A stretch of 64,000 nt of DNA from assembly GCF_020535245.1 (NCBI RefSeq), contig NZ_CP084910.1, positions 1,464,501-1,528,500 on the forward strand. The letters are read 5' to 3'. The DNA is from Asticcacaulis sp. AND118. GTDB lineage: Bacteria; Pseudomonadota; Alphaproteobacteria; Caulobacterales; Caulobacteraceae. The notes below the pieces were generated by a model. That model did no database searches. It saw only the letters and a program-made list of their open reading frames with translations, and was not told the DNA's origin. Position numbers and translations under genes: made by a program. This document shows positions 28,330 to 37,065 of the stretch, piece after piece (the stretch's first letter is position 1; every line of letters begins with the position of its first letter).

Positions 28330-28985
28330 ATAGGCGATCTCCGCAGCGCACACGCCTTAAGGCCGCGCCGGACGCTGTGCCGGGCGGTGAAAGGGGGCGC
28401 TGACTGATTTGGGGTGAAAGGCGTGCAGGCCGGACGGGTCCGGAGAAAGGCACATCGACAGGCGTCCGTCCGGCGCGCGAAGTGCGCGGAGCGGCAGAAT
28501 TGCGGAGCCTGTCAGAATGAGCAGCACAGCCCATTGGGTGTTGTAAACCTTAGTACGCTTGGCCGGAATGTCCTGATCCTGCAAAGTCGGACCCTTGGCG
28601 GACGCGCCGGTGAATTTCATTTTCTCAGGGTGGCGATCGGTCCCCCTGAGGAGGCGTTTCGCCGGAAGAGAGCCTGATCCCGGCCGCACGGGGTCGGGTG
28701 GCAGGGCCCCTTCAAAGAGGTGTTCGGTCGGCGTAAAGCGCGCGTGGCGATAAAAAAGGACCACGGGCCGGGCGCCGAGATGTCCGCGAATCGCTTGTCA
28801 GACAAGGCCTGACCTCATTGATCCGACACGGACGCGGCGAATATGCAACAAGGTGGCGCAAAAGAAAAGCACGCAATTATTTTTGTTGTTAACGAGATCG
28901 CTACCTGCCGTGTGTATCAATCCGGTTACATACAAAGCAGCGGCGCCAGAAAGGCGTCCACAGTATAGTCTGGTGGAGCGGGTGA
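28330..28985. promoter_or_regulatory. Long divergent region: probable rne leader and amiC promoter
   Basis: 656 bases without a convincing gene. The part next to rne (28330-28800) is GC-rich and could be a long 5' UTR; it contains a stem ctcaggg / ccctgag (about 28624-28650 on the minus strand). RNase E of E. coli regulates its own mRNA through a long structured leader, so a similar role is possible. The part next to amiC (28840-28985) is AT-richer (aattatttttgttgttaacg) and is the likelier promoter zone. A 135-codon minus frame (28764-28357) lies in it but shows no recognisable domain. Confidence 0.5.
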
Positions 28986-30221
28986 ATGATCCGACGTGCA
29001 TGGCGATTCGCCGGCAACAGTAAGCTTTGGCTTGCGGCCCTGATGGCGGGCGCCATCGTGATTGCGGCGGGGGACATCACCCCGGTCGAAGCGGCCTCAA
29101 GCGGCGATGTGGTGAATGTGCGACTGGGCGGCGCGCCCGGTCAGACGCGTCTGGTCATCGATCTGCAATCTTCGGTAAAGGGCGAACTCCTCAGCCGCGA
29201 CGGCGATGCTCAGCGCGCGGTGCTGGGCCTGTCGGGGGCCGAGGTCGGCTCGGCGCTGGCCGGGCAGGGCCAGGGCCTGATCAAGGGCTGGAGGCTCGAC
29301 ACCACGGCGGGCATGACGCGCCTGCGCCTCGATTTCGCCGGCAATGCCCGCATCGCGCGCCGCTTTCTGCTGCCGCCCGCCGACGGCATCGGCACCTATC
29401 GTTACGTGATCGACGTGGTCCCCGCCGACGCGCCGGCCGCGCCGGTTCAGGCCGCCGCCAAGGCCGTCGCCGACACCGCCCCGATCCCGCCGGCCTTGCG
29501 GGGCGAGATCGCCGACAAGCCGCGCACGGGCAAGAAGATCATCGTCGTCGACGCCGGTCACGGCGGTCACGATCCCGGCGCGCGCGGCGCGTCGTCGTGG
29601 GAAAAGGACGTCAACCTCGCCGCCGCCAAGGCGCTGAAGGCCAGGCTGGAGGCCACGGGCCGCTACAAGGTCATCATGACGCGCGACACCGACGTCTATG
29701 TCGACAAGGTGGCCCGCGTGCGCATCGCCCGCAACGCCAATGCCGACCTGTTCATCTCGCTGCACTCCGACTCCGGCCCCAATGCCGCGACCAAGGGCGC
29801 ATCCATCTACACCCTGTCGGACTCCGGCACCGAGCGCGCGGCGCGCAACGCCATGAACCGCGGCGACTGGGCCCTGCCCACCGGCGCGACGGACAAGACG
29901 GTCGGGCGCATCCTGATCGACCTGACCCAGCGCGCCACCAAGAACCGCTCGGCCACCTTCGCCGAACTGATGCTCGACAATCTCGACGGCACCCTGCCGC
30001 TGCTCAAGAGCAGCCACCGTCAGGCCGGTTTCGTGGTCCTGCTGGCCGCCGACGTGCCCGCCGTGCTGCTGGAGATGGGCTTCATCACCAATGCCGAGGA
30101 CGAAAAGCGCCTCAACGATTCGGGCGACCGCAACCGCATGGCGTCGCAGGTGGTCAAGGCGATCGACGCCTATTTCGCCAACGATGTCCGCTACGCCTCG
30201 TTCGGCTTTCTGGCCCCGTAA
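28986..30221 (+). CDS. amiC: N-acetylmuramoyl-L-alanine amidase with AMIN domain
   Basis: Cuts the amide bond between muramic acid and the stem peptide during septum splitting. 411 residues. An N-terminal signal/anchor (about 13-36, LWLAALMAGAIVIAAGD) is followed by the septum-targeting AMIN domain (about 40-145, VRLGGAPGQTRLVIDLQ). The Amidase_3 zinc domain (about 178-405) has His in IIVVDAGHGGHDPGA, Glu in SSWEKDVNLAAAKAL, His in ISLHSDSG, and the catalytic Glu in AVLLEMGFITN. A terminator follows, then mrcA. Caulobacter has the same rne/amiC/mrcA/prfB order (from memory). Confidence 0.95.
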   Translation: MIRRAWRFAGNSKLWLAALMAGAIVIAAGDITPVEAASSGDVVNVRLGGAPGQTRLVIDLQSSVKGELLSRDGDAQRAVLGLSGAEVGSALAGQGQGLIKGWRLDTTAGMTRLRLDFAGNARIARRFLLPPADGIGTYRYVIDVVPADAPAAPVQAAAKAVADTAPIPPALRGEIADKPRTGKKIIVVDAGHGGHDPGARGASSWEKDVNLAAAKALKARLEATGRYKVIMTRDTDVYVDKVARVRIARNANADLFISLHSDSGPNAATKGASIYTLSDSGTERAARNAMNRGDWALPTGATDKTVGRILIDLTQRATKNRSATFAELMLDNLDGTLPLLKSSHRQAGFVVLLAADVPAVLLEMGFITNAEDEKRLNDSGDRNRMASQVVKAIDAYFANDVRYASFGFLAP

Positions 30222-30255
30222 TTTGGCGAAGTAACCGGCGCAACCTGCTGATTTC

Positions 30256-30284
30256 AAAGCCCCGCCACTCCGGCGGGGCTTTTC
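30256..30284 (+). terminator. Intrinsic terminator downstream of amiC
   Basis: Stem aaagccccgcc / ggcggggcttt with loop actcc-type, followed by ttttcg. It separates amiC from mrcA, 35 bases after the amiC stop. Confidence 0.88.
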
Positions 30285-30457
30285 GTTTGCGCGTCCGGCC
30301 GCCTCCGGGCGTCGCCAATAAGCCGCATTTGCCCGCAATAAGCCGGGCCGGGCCGTGATCAGGGCTTTGCGCGGCGGGCGGGCTTTGATACACACGACGG
30401 GATATGATGCGGACGGTGTCTCTTTTCGGAACCGCGTCGCGGTGACGGAGGGTGTTT

Positions 30458-32884
30458 GTGAAATCCACTGAGCGTTGGTTCGCCATGGCGGGGGTGGTGC
30501 TGATGTCGACGGTGGCCGTAGCCGGCTTCGCCATCGCCATCTATGCCGCGTGGCTGTTCCACGACCTGCCCGACGGCAATGAAATCGTGGATTACCGTCC
30601 GCCCACCTCGACGCGCCTGTTCGCGTGGGACGGCACCCTGATCGGCGAGTTCGCGCAGGAACGCCGCATCTTCATCCCCTATAATCGTATCCCGGATCGC
30701 GTGGGCAAGGCCTTCCTCGCCGCCGAAGACCGCAACTTCTTCAACCATTCCGGCGTCGATGTCGGCGGTCTGTCGCGGGCCATGATGAAGAACGTCGCCA
30801 ACTTCGTGCAGGGCCGCCGCCTCGAAGGCGGGTCGACCATTACGCAGCAGGTGGCCAAGAACGTCCTTCTGTCGAACGAGCAGACCATCGGGCGCAAGTT
30901 GAAGGAATTCATCCTGGCGCGGCGTCTGGAAACCTCGCTCAGCAAGGAACAGATCCTCGAACTGTACCTGAACGACATCTATCTGGGCTATCGCTCCAAC
31001 GGCATCGGCACGGCGGCCTACAACTATTTCGGCAAGTCGGTGGATCAGTTGACGCTGGCCGAAACCGCCTATCTGGCCGCCCTGCCCAAGGGGCCGCACA
31101 ACTATCACCCCATCCGGCGCAAGGAACAGGCCATTGCCCGCCGCAACTGGATTCTGGGGGAGATGGCCAAGGTCGGCTGGGTGACCAGGGCCGAGGCCGA
31201 GGCCGCCATGCGTGAGGATCTGGTGGTGCAGTCCGCGCCCCAGCGCGCCAAGTACCGCGACGCCGACTTCTTCGTGTCGGAGGTCGAGCGCCGGTCCAAG
31301 GCCCTGTTCGGCGAGGATATCTATTCCGCCGGCTACTATATGAAGACCACGCTGGACCCGCGGCTGCAGACCGCGGCGCGCATCGCGCTGATGGACGGGC
31401 TGGAAATGTATGACCGCCGCCACGGCTGGCGCGGGGCGTGGGGCCATCTTAACGGCATCAACGAGGGCTGGCAGCAGGAAGCCGCCGCCGTCGAGACCAA
31501 GCTGCCCGAACACCGCAAGGCGCCGTTCGAGCGCCCGGACTGGCAGGTCGCGGTGGTCGAACGCGCATCGGGCTCCATCCGGCTGGCGGAAGCGCCGGCG
31601 GGCGAAAACCACGGCAATCTGCGCGGCTCGGACGTGGCCTGGGCGCAGGGCGGGGCAGGGCTCAAGGCCGGCGACCTCATCTATGTGGCGCGCGATGCGA
31701 CCGGGGCCTATGCCCTGAAGCAGGTGCCGGCGGTCAATGGCGCGCTGGTCGCCGTCGATCCGTGGACGGGCCGCGTCGTGGCCATGGTCGGCGGCTATTC
31801 CTATTCGCTGTCGAAGTTCAACCGCGCCACCCAGGCCAAGCGCCAGCCCGGTTCGGCCATCAAGCCGTTCATCTACGCCACGGCGCTGGAAGGCGATTTC
31901 ACCCCGGCCTCGATCGTCGTGGACGGCCCGATCACGTTCAAGGGCGCCAATGGCGAAGCCTGGTCGCCCAAGAACTATTCGCGCACCTATTACGGCCCGC
32001 AGACCCTGCGCAAGGGGCTGGAACTGTCGCGCAACGCCATGACCGTGCGTCTCGCCGACAAGGTGGGGATGAAGACGGTGGCGGCCAAGGTGGTGCAGTA
32101 CGGCGCGGTCGACAGCATGGAGCCCTATCTGTCCAATGCGCTGGGTTCGACCGAAACCACGCCCTATCAACTGACGGCCGCCTATTCGGCCTTCGTCAAT
32201 GGCGGCCGCCGCGTCAAGCCGCACCTGATCGAACTGGTGCAGGACTATCAGGGCAAGGTCGTCTATCGCGCCGATCAGCGCAAGTGCCCGACGGGCTGCA
32301 CGCGCGCCTTCGACGGCACGGAGTCGCCCCGCCTCGTCCCCGACGGGCAGCAGGTGATGGACCCCATCGTCGCCTATCAGATCAACTCCTTCCTGCAGGG
32401 CGTGGTTCAGCGCGGCACGGCGGCGAAGGCCAATGTGCTGGGCCGTCCGGTGGGCGGCAAGACCGGCACCACCAACGAGTACCGCTCGGCGTGGTTCGTC
32501 GGCTTCACGCCCGATCTGGTCACCGGGGTCTTCGTCGGCTTCGACGACAACCGCTCGCTGGGCGATTCCGAAACCGGCGGTTCGGCGGCCCTGCCGATCT
32601 TCATCGACTTCATGGCCACGGCCAACAAGAACAAGCCGATCAAGGCGTTCCGAAAGCCCAAGGACGCGGTCTTCGTCTCGATCCGCGGCCACGAGGAAGC
32701 CTTCCGCCCCGGCACCGAGCCCAAGCCCATAGAGCGCGCGCCGAGCAGCGATGACGGCCCCAAGCCCTATAACGAGGTGTGGCGCGACGGCCTGACCGGT
32801 CAGCCGGCCAATCAGGCGGCGCCGCAGGAAGCGCCGAAAAAGAAGAAGTACGTCGACGAGATCGAGGAAGAGGTTCTGTACTGA
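30458..32884 (+). CDS. mrcA: Penicillin-binding protein 1A (bifunctional glycosyltransferase/transpeptidase)
   Basis: Class A PBP that polymerises and crosslinks peptidoglycan. 808 residues from GTG 30458 (M-KSTERWFAMAGVVL), chosen because ggagg lies 6 bases upstream; GTG at 30452 would overlap that site. One membrane segment spans about 9-32. The GT51 domain shows FLAAEDRNFFNHSGVD with the catalytic Glu, GGSTITQQVAKN and YLNDIYLGYRSNGIG. An OB-like insertion (about 340-430) precedes the transpeptidase: SxxK in RQPGSAIKPFIYA, SxN in LELSRNAMTV, KTG in GGKTGTTNEYRSAW. The C-terminus is acidic/Lys-rich. prfB follows 101 bases downstream. Confidence 0.96.
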   Translation: MKSTERWFAMAGVVLMSTVAVAGFAIAIYAAWLFHDLPDGNEIVDYRPPTSTRLFAWDGTLIGEFAQERRIFIPYNRIPDRVGKAFLAAEDRNFFNHSGVDVGGLSRAMMKNVANFVQGRRLEGGSTITQQVAKNVLLSNEQTIGRKLKEFILARRLETSLSKEQILELYLNDIYLGYRSNGIGTAAYNYFGKSVDQLTLAETAYLAALPKGPHNYHPIRRKEQAIARRNWILGEMAKVGWVTRAEAEAAMREDLVVQSAPQRAKYRDADFFVSEVERRSKALFGEDIYSAGYYMKTTLDPRLQTAARIALMDGLEMYDRRHGWRGAWGHLNGINEGWQQEAAAVETKLPEHRKAPFERPDWQVAVVERASGSIRLAEAPAGENHGNLRGSDVAWAQGGAGLKAGDLIYVARDATGAYALKQVPAVNGALVAVDPWTGRVVAMVGGYSYSLSKFNRATQAKRQPGSAIKPFIYATALEGDFTPASIVVDGPITFKGANGEAWSPKNYSRTYYGPQTLRKGLELSRNAMTVRLADKVGMKTVAAKVVQYGAVDSMEPYLSNALGSTETTPYQLTAAYSAFVNGGRRVKPHLIELVQDYQGKVVYRADQRKCPTGCTRAFDGTESPRLVPDGQQVMDPIVAYQINSFLQGVVQRGTAAKANVLGRPVGGKTGTTNEYRSAWFVGFTPDLVTGVFVGFDDNRSLGDSETGGSAALPIFIDFMATANKNKPIKAFRKPKDAVFVSIRGHEEAFRPGTEPKPIERAPSSDDGPKPYNEVWRDGLTGQPANQAAPQEAPKKKKYVDEIEEEVLY

Positions 32885-32985
32885 ACCCCTTTCCGTTTCG
32901 CGCATGGCGTCTGCGAAACGGGTTGCCATAGCCCGGCAACAGGGCTATCCCGCTCGCCTACGTTTTTTACCGTAAGGACATTGTA

Positions 32986-34108
32986 ATGCGACTGGATGTT
33001 GAGGCTTCGGCCAGGGACATCGAGCAATCCATCGGATTGCTCAGGAGGCGTCTTTGACTGGGATGTCGCTCTAAGACGTCTCGACGAACTGAACGCGCGG
33101 GTCGAGGACCCGACGCTGTGGGACAAGCCCGAAGAGGCGCAGGCGGTCATGCGCGAGCGCACCAAGCTGGGCGGTGGCGTGGAGGCGGTCAACAGCCTGA
33201 CAAAGGCACTGAAGGACGCGCTCGACTACGCCGAACTGGCCGACATGGAAGGCGACGAGGAACTGCTCGAAGAAGCCCGCGCCATGCTGAAAGCCATCAA
33301 GGACAAGGCGGCGCGCGCCGAACTTGAGGCGCTGCTGTCCGGGGAGGCCGACGGCAACGACGCCTATGTGGAAATCAATTCCGGTGCGGGCGGCACGGAA
33401 TCGTGCGACTGGGCCGGTATCCTGCTGCGCATGTATACGCGCTGGGCCACCCAGCACGGTATGAGCGTCAGCATCGAGGAAGAAACCCCCGGCGAACAGG
33501 CCGGGATCAAGTCGGCGACCATCCTCGTCAAGGGTACCAACGCCTATGGCTGGCTGAAGACCGAGGCCGGCGTGCACCGTCTGGTGCGTATTTCGCCGTT
33601 CGATTCCAACGCCCGCCGCCATACCTCGTTCGCCTCGGTGTGGGTCTATCCGGTGGTGGACGACACCATCGTCATCGACATCAATCCGGCGGACGTGCGC
33701 ACCGACACCTATCGCGCGTCGGGCGCCGGCGGTCAGCACATCAACAAGACCGACTCGGCGGTGCGTCTGACGCACATCCCGACCGGCATCGCCGTGGCCT
33801 GTCAGGCCGGGCGTTCGCAGCACGCCAACCGCGACGAAGCGTGGAAGATGCTGCGCGCGCGCCTGTACGAGATGGAGTTGCAGAAGCGCGAGGCGGCCAA
33901 GGCGGCTCTGGAAGACCAGAAGACCGACATCGGCTGGGGTCACCAGATCCGATCCTACGTCCTGCAGCCGTACCAGATGGTCAAGGACCTGCGCACCGAT
34001 GTGGAAACCTCGGATTCGCAAGGGGTTCTGGACGGTGATCTCGACGCCTTCATGGGCGCGTCCCTGGCCCAGCGGGTCGGCGCGACGCGGGATGCCGAAG
34101 ACCAGTAA
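32986..34108 (+). CDS. prfB: Peptide chain release factor 2, with programmed +1 frameshift
   Basis: Recognises UGA and UAA. Translation starts at ATG 32986 (aagga 7 bases upstream) and reads 23 codons, [23 protein letters not shown], to an in-frame TGA at 33055-33057. The slip site is aggagg (33043-33048), three bases, CTT (33052-33054), TGAC: the canonical RF2 element with SD-like spacing. Skipping T33055 continues [13 protein letters not shown] to 34108, giving 373 residues. CDS = join(32986..33054, 33056..34108). The GGQ loop is [18 protein letters not shown] and the anticodon-like SPF is in [14 protein letters not shown]. Annotation from 32996 would give a wrong N-terminus. Confidence 0.96.
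33043..33058 (+). promoter_or_regulatory. prfB programmed frameshift element
   Basis: aggagg, a three-base spacer (cgt), ctt, tga, c. The internal Shine-Dalgarno-like hexamer, the slippery CTT and the poorly terminating UGAC all match the arrangement conserved in bacterial RF2 genes. Low RF2 raises slippage and so RF2 synthesis. Confidence 0.95.
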
Positions 34109-34111
34109 GAC

Positions 34112-34144
34112 AAAAGCCGGAGCGCGATGCTCCGGCTTTTTTTA
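34112..34144. terminator. Bidirectional terminator between prfB and YihY gene
   Basis: Stem aaaagccggagc / gctccggctttt with a short loop (gcgat-type) and T-runs on both strands. The right edge touches the stop of the minus-strand YihY-family gene. Confidence 0.92.
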
Positions 34145-35050
34145 CATCTCCGGCTTGGCCTTGCGTTTGCGGCGAGGCTGGATGGTCTTGCCGAGGTGGC
34201 GGCTGTACACCTGCGTGAACTCTGCGCCGAAGAAGAAGATCTGCGTCGAATAGTAGATCCACACCAGAAGCACGATCAGCGACCCGGCCGCCCCATAGGC
34301 CGAGGACAGGGCGCTCTGGCCCAGATAGAGGCCGATCAGTTGCTTGCCGAAGCTGAACAGGATGGCGGTGATCGCCGCGCCGACCCACACGTCGCTCCAT
34401 TCGATGCGCGCGTCGGGGAGGATTTTGAAGGTCATGGCAAACAGGAAGGTCACCACCCCGAAAGAGATGAGCAGATTGATCACGCCCATGATCGGCGCGG
34501 GCACATAGGGCGCGATCAGGGTGCTGAAGGCCGCCAGAGCCGCCGAAACGACCAGCGAAATCAAGAGCAGGAAGCCTATCCCCACCACCAGCGCAAAGGA
34601 CAACAGGCGCTTCTGGACAAAAACCGTCCAGTGCAGGCGGTCCGGCTCGACGTTCCAGATGTCGTTCATCGCCTCCTGGAGTTGGGCGAAAAAGCCGGTG
34701 GCCGAAATGATCAGGGTGACGATGCCGATGATCGTGGCGATAAGACCCTGGTGCGGGTTGAACGCCCCGCTGAGCATGGTCTGGACGGCGCTGGCCCCCT
34801 GATCGCCGATCAGAAGGCTCAACTCGGCCAGCAGGTAGGTATTGACCGCGTCGCGACCGAAGGCGATCCCGGCCACCCCGGTCACGATCAGCAGCAGCGG
34901 CCCGATGGACAGGATACTGTAGAAGGCCAGCGCCGCGCCCAGACGCGGGGCCTTGTCGTCGTTCCATTCCTGTAGGGCCTCCAGCAACATCTTGCCCAGC
35001 AGGCCGAGCGTAAGGGGCGGATGAACGGGAGCAGGCGTGGAATCTGTCAT
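34142..35050 (-). CDS. YihY/BrkB family inner-membrane protein
   Basis: 302 residues from ATG 35050 (MTDSTPAPVHPPLTL); a 5-residue longer start at 35065 exists. Six hydrophobic segments are visible: around AALAFYSILSIGPLLLIVTG, the ATIIGIVTLIISATGFFAQL stretch, LLSFALVVGIGFLLLISLVV, IMGVINLLISFGVVTFLFAM, VWVGAAITAILFSFGKQLIG and AAGSLIVLLVWIYYSTQIFF. Family hallmarks are APRLGAALAFYS and YGAAGS(L)IVLLVWIYYSTQI, FFGAEFTQVYSRHLG. Once called ribonuclease BN, now seen as a membrane protein of unknown function. The C-tail is very basic (RRKRKAKPEM). Confidence 0.9.
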   Translation of the reverse strand: MTDSTPAPVHPPLTLGLLGKMLLEALQEWNDDKAPRLGAALAFYSILSIGPLLLIVTGVAGIAFGRDAVNTYLLAELSLLIGDQGASAVQTMLSGAFNPHQGLIATIIGIVTLIISATGFFAQLQEAMNDIWNVEPDRLHWTVFVQKRLLSFALVVGIGFLLLISLVVSAALAAFSTLIAPYVPAPIMGVINLLISFGVVTFLFAMTFKILPDARIEWSDVWVGAAITAILFSFGKQLIGLYLGQSALSSAYGAAGSLIVLLVWIYYSTQIFFFGAEFTQVYSRHLGKTIQPRRKRKAKPEM

Positions 35051-35125
35051 AGTCCTACAACGCAAAAACGCCGGAAAAAGATCAACCCTTTTTCCGGCGC
35101 GCTTCGCAAAGTCTGTATCGGTCTT

Positions 35126-35707
35126 TTACTTCAGATCAGAAAGCGAGCTGAGATCGTAGCTGCTCATGCCCGAAGCTTCGCCGCTGGTGTAGCTGTTGGC
35201 CGCCACCTGAGCGACCGGCGCGGGCGCCGCCTGAGCCGGGCGGCTCTGCAGGCAGCGGCCCTGGAAGAAGGCGCCGATGTCGATCGACAGGGTTTCATGG
35301 GTGATGTCGCCTTCGACATAGGCCGACGAATAGAGCTTGATCGACTTACCGGTGATGGCGCCGACCACGCGGCCGCGCACTTCGATGGTTTCGGCTTCGA
35401 CATCGCCTTCGACATTGCCGGCTTCACCGACGATCAGATGGGCGACCTTGACATTGCCGCGGACATTGCCGTCGACCTGAAGGTCGGCGGTGCCGTTGAT
35501 ATTGCCTTCGATGCGCAGATGGGCGGCCAGCAGCGACGGCGCGCCGCGCGCCACGCTGGGGGCGGCCGGCGTCGGCGCCGGGGCCGGCGCGCCCGACGTC
35601 TTCATATTGACGCTGGACAGGTCCAGCGGCGGGGGCGTGTTGGCCTTGGCCGGCGCGCGACTGGCGTCGGACTGAGGACGGACGGGTTTGCTAGTTTTGT
35701 TGAACAT
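35126..35707 (-). CDS. bacA: Bactofilin
   Basis: Nucleotide-independent cytoskeletal polymer that recruits wall enzymes, for example at the stalk base in Caulobacterales. 193 residues. A disordered Pro/Ala-rich N-tail (about 1-52) is followed by the beta-helical bactofilin core (about 58-150) with regular hydrophobic/Gly repeats: HLRIEGNINGTADLQVDGNV, GNVKVAHLIVGEAGNVEGDV, AETIEVRGRVVGAITGKSIK, and the Ser/Leu-rich C-tail. Starts 17 bases inside the 3' end of the LytM-type peptidase gene. That overlap ties the two together, like the LmdC-BacA pair reported in stalked/budding alphaproteobacteria (recalled). The symbol is by analogy. Confidence 0.9.
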   Translation of the reverse strand: MFNKTSKPVRPQSDASRAPAKANTPPPLDLSSVNMKTSGAPAPAPTPAAPSVARGAPSLLAAHLRIEGNINGTADLQVDGNVRGNVKVAHLIVGEAGNVEGDVEAETIEVRGRVVGAITGKSIKLYSSAYVEGDITHETLSIDIGAFFQGRCLQSRPAQAAPAPVAQVAANSYTSGEASGMSSYDLSSLSDLK

Positions 35708-36833
35708 AGTCTCCAGCCTTTACGAAGCGCGCAGGGTTTTGAGGGCGGCCGTTCAGCCAGACCTCGTAATGAAGGTGAACACCGGTGGAGCGGCCCGTGG
35801 AGCCCATCGCGCCCACTCGCTGACCGACGCCGACGCGCTGACCGGCGCGGACGGCAAAGGACTGCATATGGGCGTAACGGGTCTTGAAGCCGTTACCGTG
35901 GTCGATTTCGACGCAGTTACCATAGCCGTTACGCACCCCTGAGAAGGATACGATGCCGGGAGCCGTCGCGTGGATCGGCGTCAGGAAGGGACCAGCAAAA
36001 TCCAGGCCAGCGTGCGTTTTGGGGCGGCGGGTGAACGGATCGAAGCGCACACCGAAGCCGGACGTCATGCGCGTATTGACCGTCGGGCGGGCAAAGGGCA
36101 GGGTCCGCGACGACTTTTCGAGGCCGCGCATGTCCGAAAGATTGAGCGCGGCATTGCGGATGCGCTCGGCAAAGCCTTGATCCACATCGAGAAAGGTCGC
36201 CAGCTCCTTGGCGTCGCGCGTTTCCAGAAGCGCACTGGAGCTTGAGCCCGCATAGCCCTGCGGATTGAGGCCGGCGAGGCGGAAGGCCAGACGCAGGCGC
36301 TCGGCGCGCGACTTGGCGAATGTCTCAGCCTTGGACACCATGCGTTCCTGTTCGGCACGCACGGCGTAGATGCGTTCGACCGGCGGCAGGCTTTCGTCGA
36401 GGCGCGCCGGGGCCAGGGCCGGAGCCGCGCCGGGGACGCCCTTGAAGTCCTGAAGGATATGCACCAGCGCGCCGTGACGCTTTTCGACGGTCTGGGCCAG
36501 TTGCTCCAGCGACCCGGAAGAGGCCTCGCTCTGCTTCATCAGCACATCGAGCCGGGCCTGACGATCGGCGACCAGGCGTTCGGATTGCGCCCGCGCCATC
36601 ATGATCTGCTTTTCCGCACCGTTGCCGCCGGAAATGGCCATGAAGAAGACCGCGCCGGTGCTCATGGCCAGCCAGGTCAGGCCGATAGTGGCCAGTACGG
36701 CAAAGCCGAATTGTTTCCCGGTAGTCAGAATATAGCCGTGGGTGTCGTCGCCATTACGGATGTAAAGATGCCGCTCCGGAAAGGTTTGTTCCAGAGCCTC
36801 CCTAAGGCGTTGAAAGCTATTCTTAGGCATCAC
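35691..36833 (-). CDS. M23 (LytM) family peptidase, membrane-anchored, LmdC-like
   Basis: 380 residues. A cytoplasmic N-tail (about 1-42, MMPKNSFQRLREALEQTFPE) precedes one membrane segment (about 43-67) and a periplasmic coiled coil (about 75-135, AEKQIMMARAQSERLVADRQ). A linker leads to the M23 domain (about 265-370). Zinc ligands fit H-x3-D in KTHAGLDFAGP and H-x-H in GVHLHYEVWLNG; TSGFGVRFDPFTRRP is the standard entry. All ligands are present, so an active endopeptidase is expected. The gene overlaps bacA by 17 bases. The cytoplasmic tail is the likely bactofilin contact by analogy with LmdC. Promoter presumably in the AT-rich 36834-36960. Confidence 0.88.
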   Translation of the reverse strand: MMPKNSFQRLREALEQTFPERHLYIRNGDDTHGYILTTGKQFGFAVLATIGLTWLAMSTGAVFFMAISGGNGAEKQIMMARAQSERLVADRQARLDVLMKQSEASSGSLEQLAQTVEKRHGALVHILQDFKGVPGAAPALAPARLDESLPPVERIYAVRAEQERMVSKAETFAKSRAERLRLAFRLAGLNPQGYAGSSSSALLETRDAKELATFLDVDQGFAERIRNAALNLSDMRGLEKSSRTLPFARPTVNTRMTSGFGVRFDPFTRRPKTHAGLDFAGPFLTPIHATAPGIVSFSGVRNGYGNCVEIDHGNGFKTRYAHMQSFAVRAGQRVGVGQRVGAMGSTGRSTGVHLHYEVWLNGRPQNPARFVKAGDYVQQN

Positions 36834-37065
36834 ACCCGCGCCCTTCCACTCGATTTTAATTATGGCTTAACCAAACGCGCTTTGGCAAGCGTTAATCGAA
36901 TCGCCGGGTGCTGCGCTGCGACATAGATAAACATTGTTTTTAAAACAATTATTTATGCGCAGGGAACACAGGCGATCTGTCCCGTTTTGAGAGAGTTCGG
37001 ATCGCCTGTTTCAAGAAAAATGCCGGGTAACGCGGTTTTTCTGAATATATCTTGTCAATAGGAAA
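36834..37065. other. Spacer between bcp and the LytM gene, with hairpin
   Basis: 232 bases, no gene. AT-rich near 36925-36955 (aaacattgtttttaaaacaa). A stem caggcgatc / gatcgcctg (about 36970-37010) lies 55-95 bases beyond the bcp stop and may end its transcript, although it lacks a long T-run on the minus strand. Confidence 0.45.

Noticed and set aside
28357-28764. 135-codon frame in the rne leader as a gene
   Set aside because: No family, weak ribosome site and less regular codon third positions than neighbouring genes; kept only as a finding.
32996-33058. Start of prfB at 32996 without frameshift
   Set aside because: Residues read there ([18 protein letters not shown]) do not resemble RF2, whereas the frameshifted product does.
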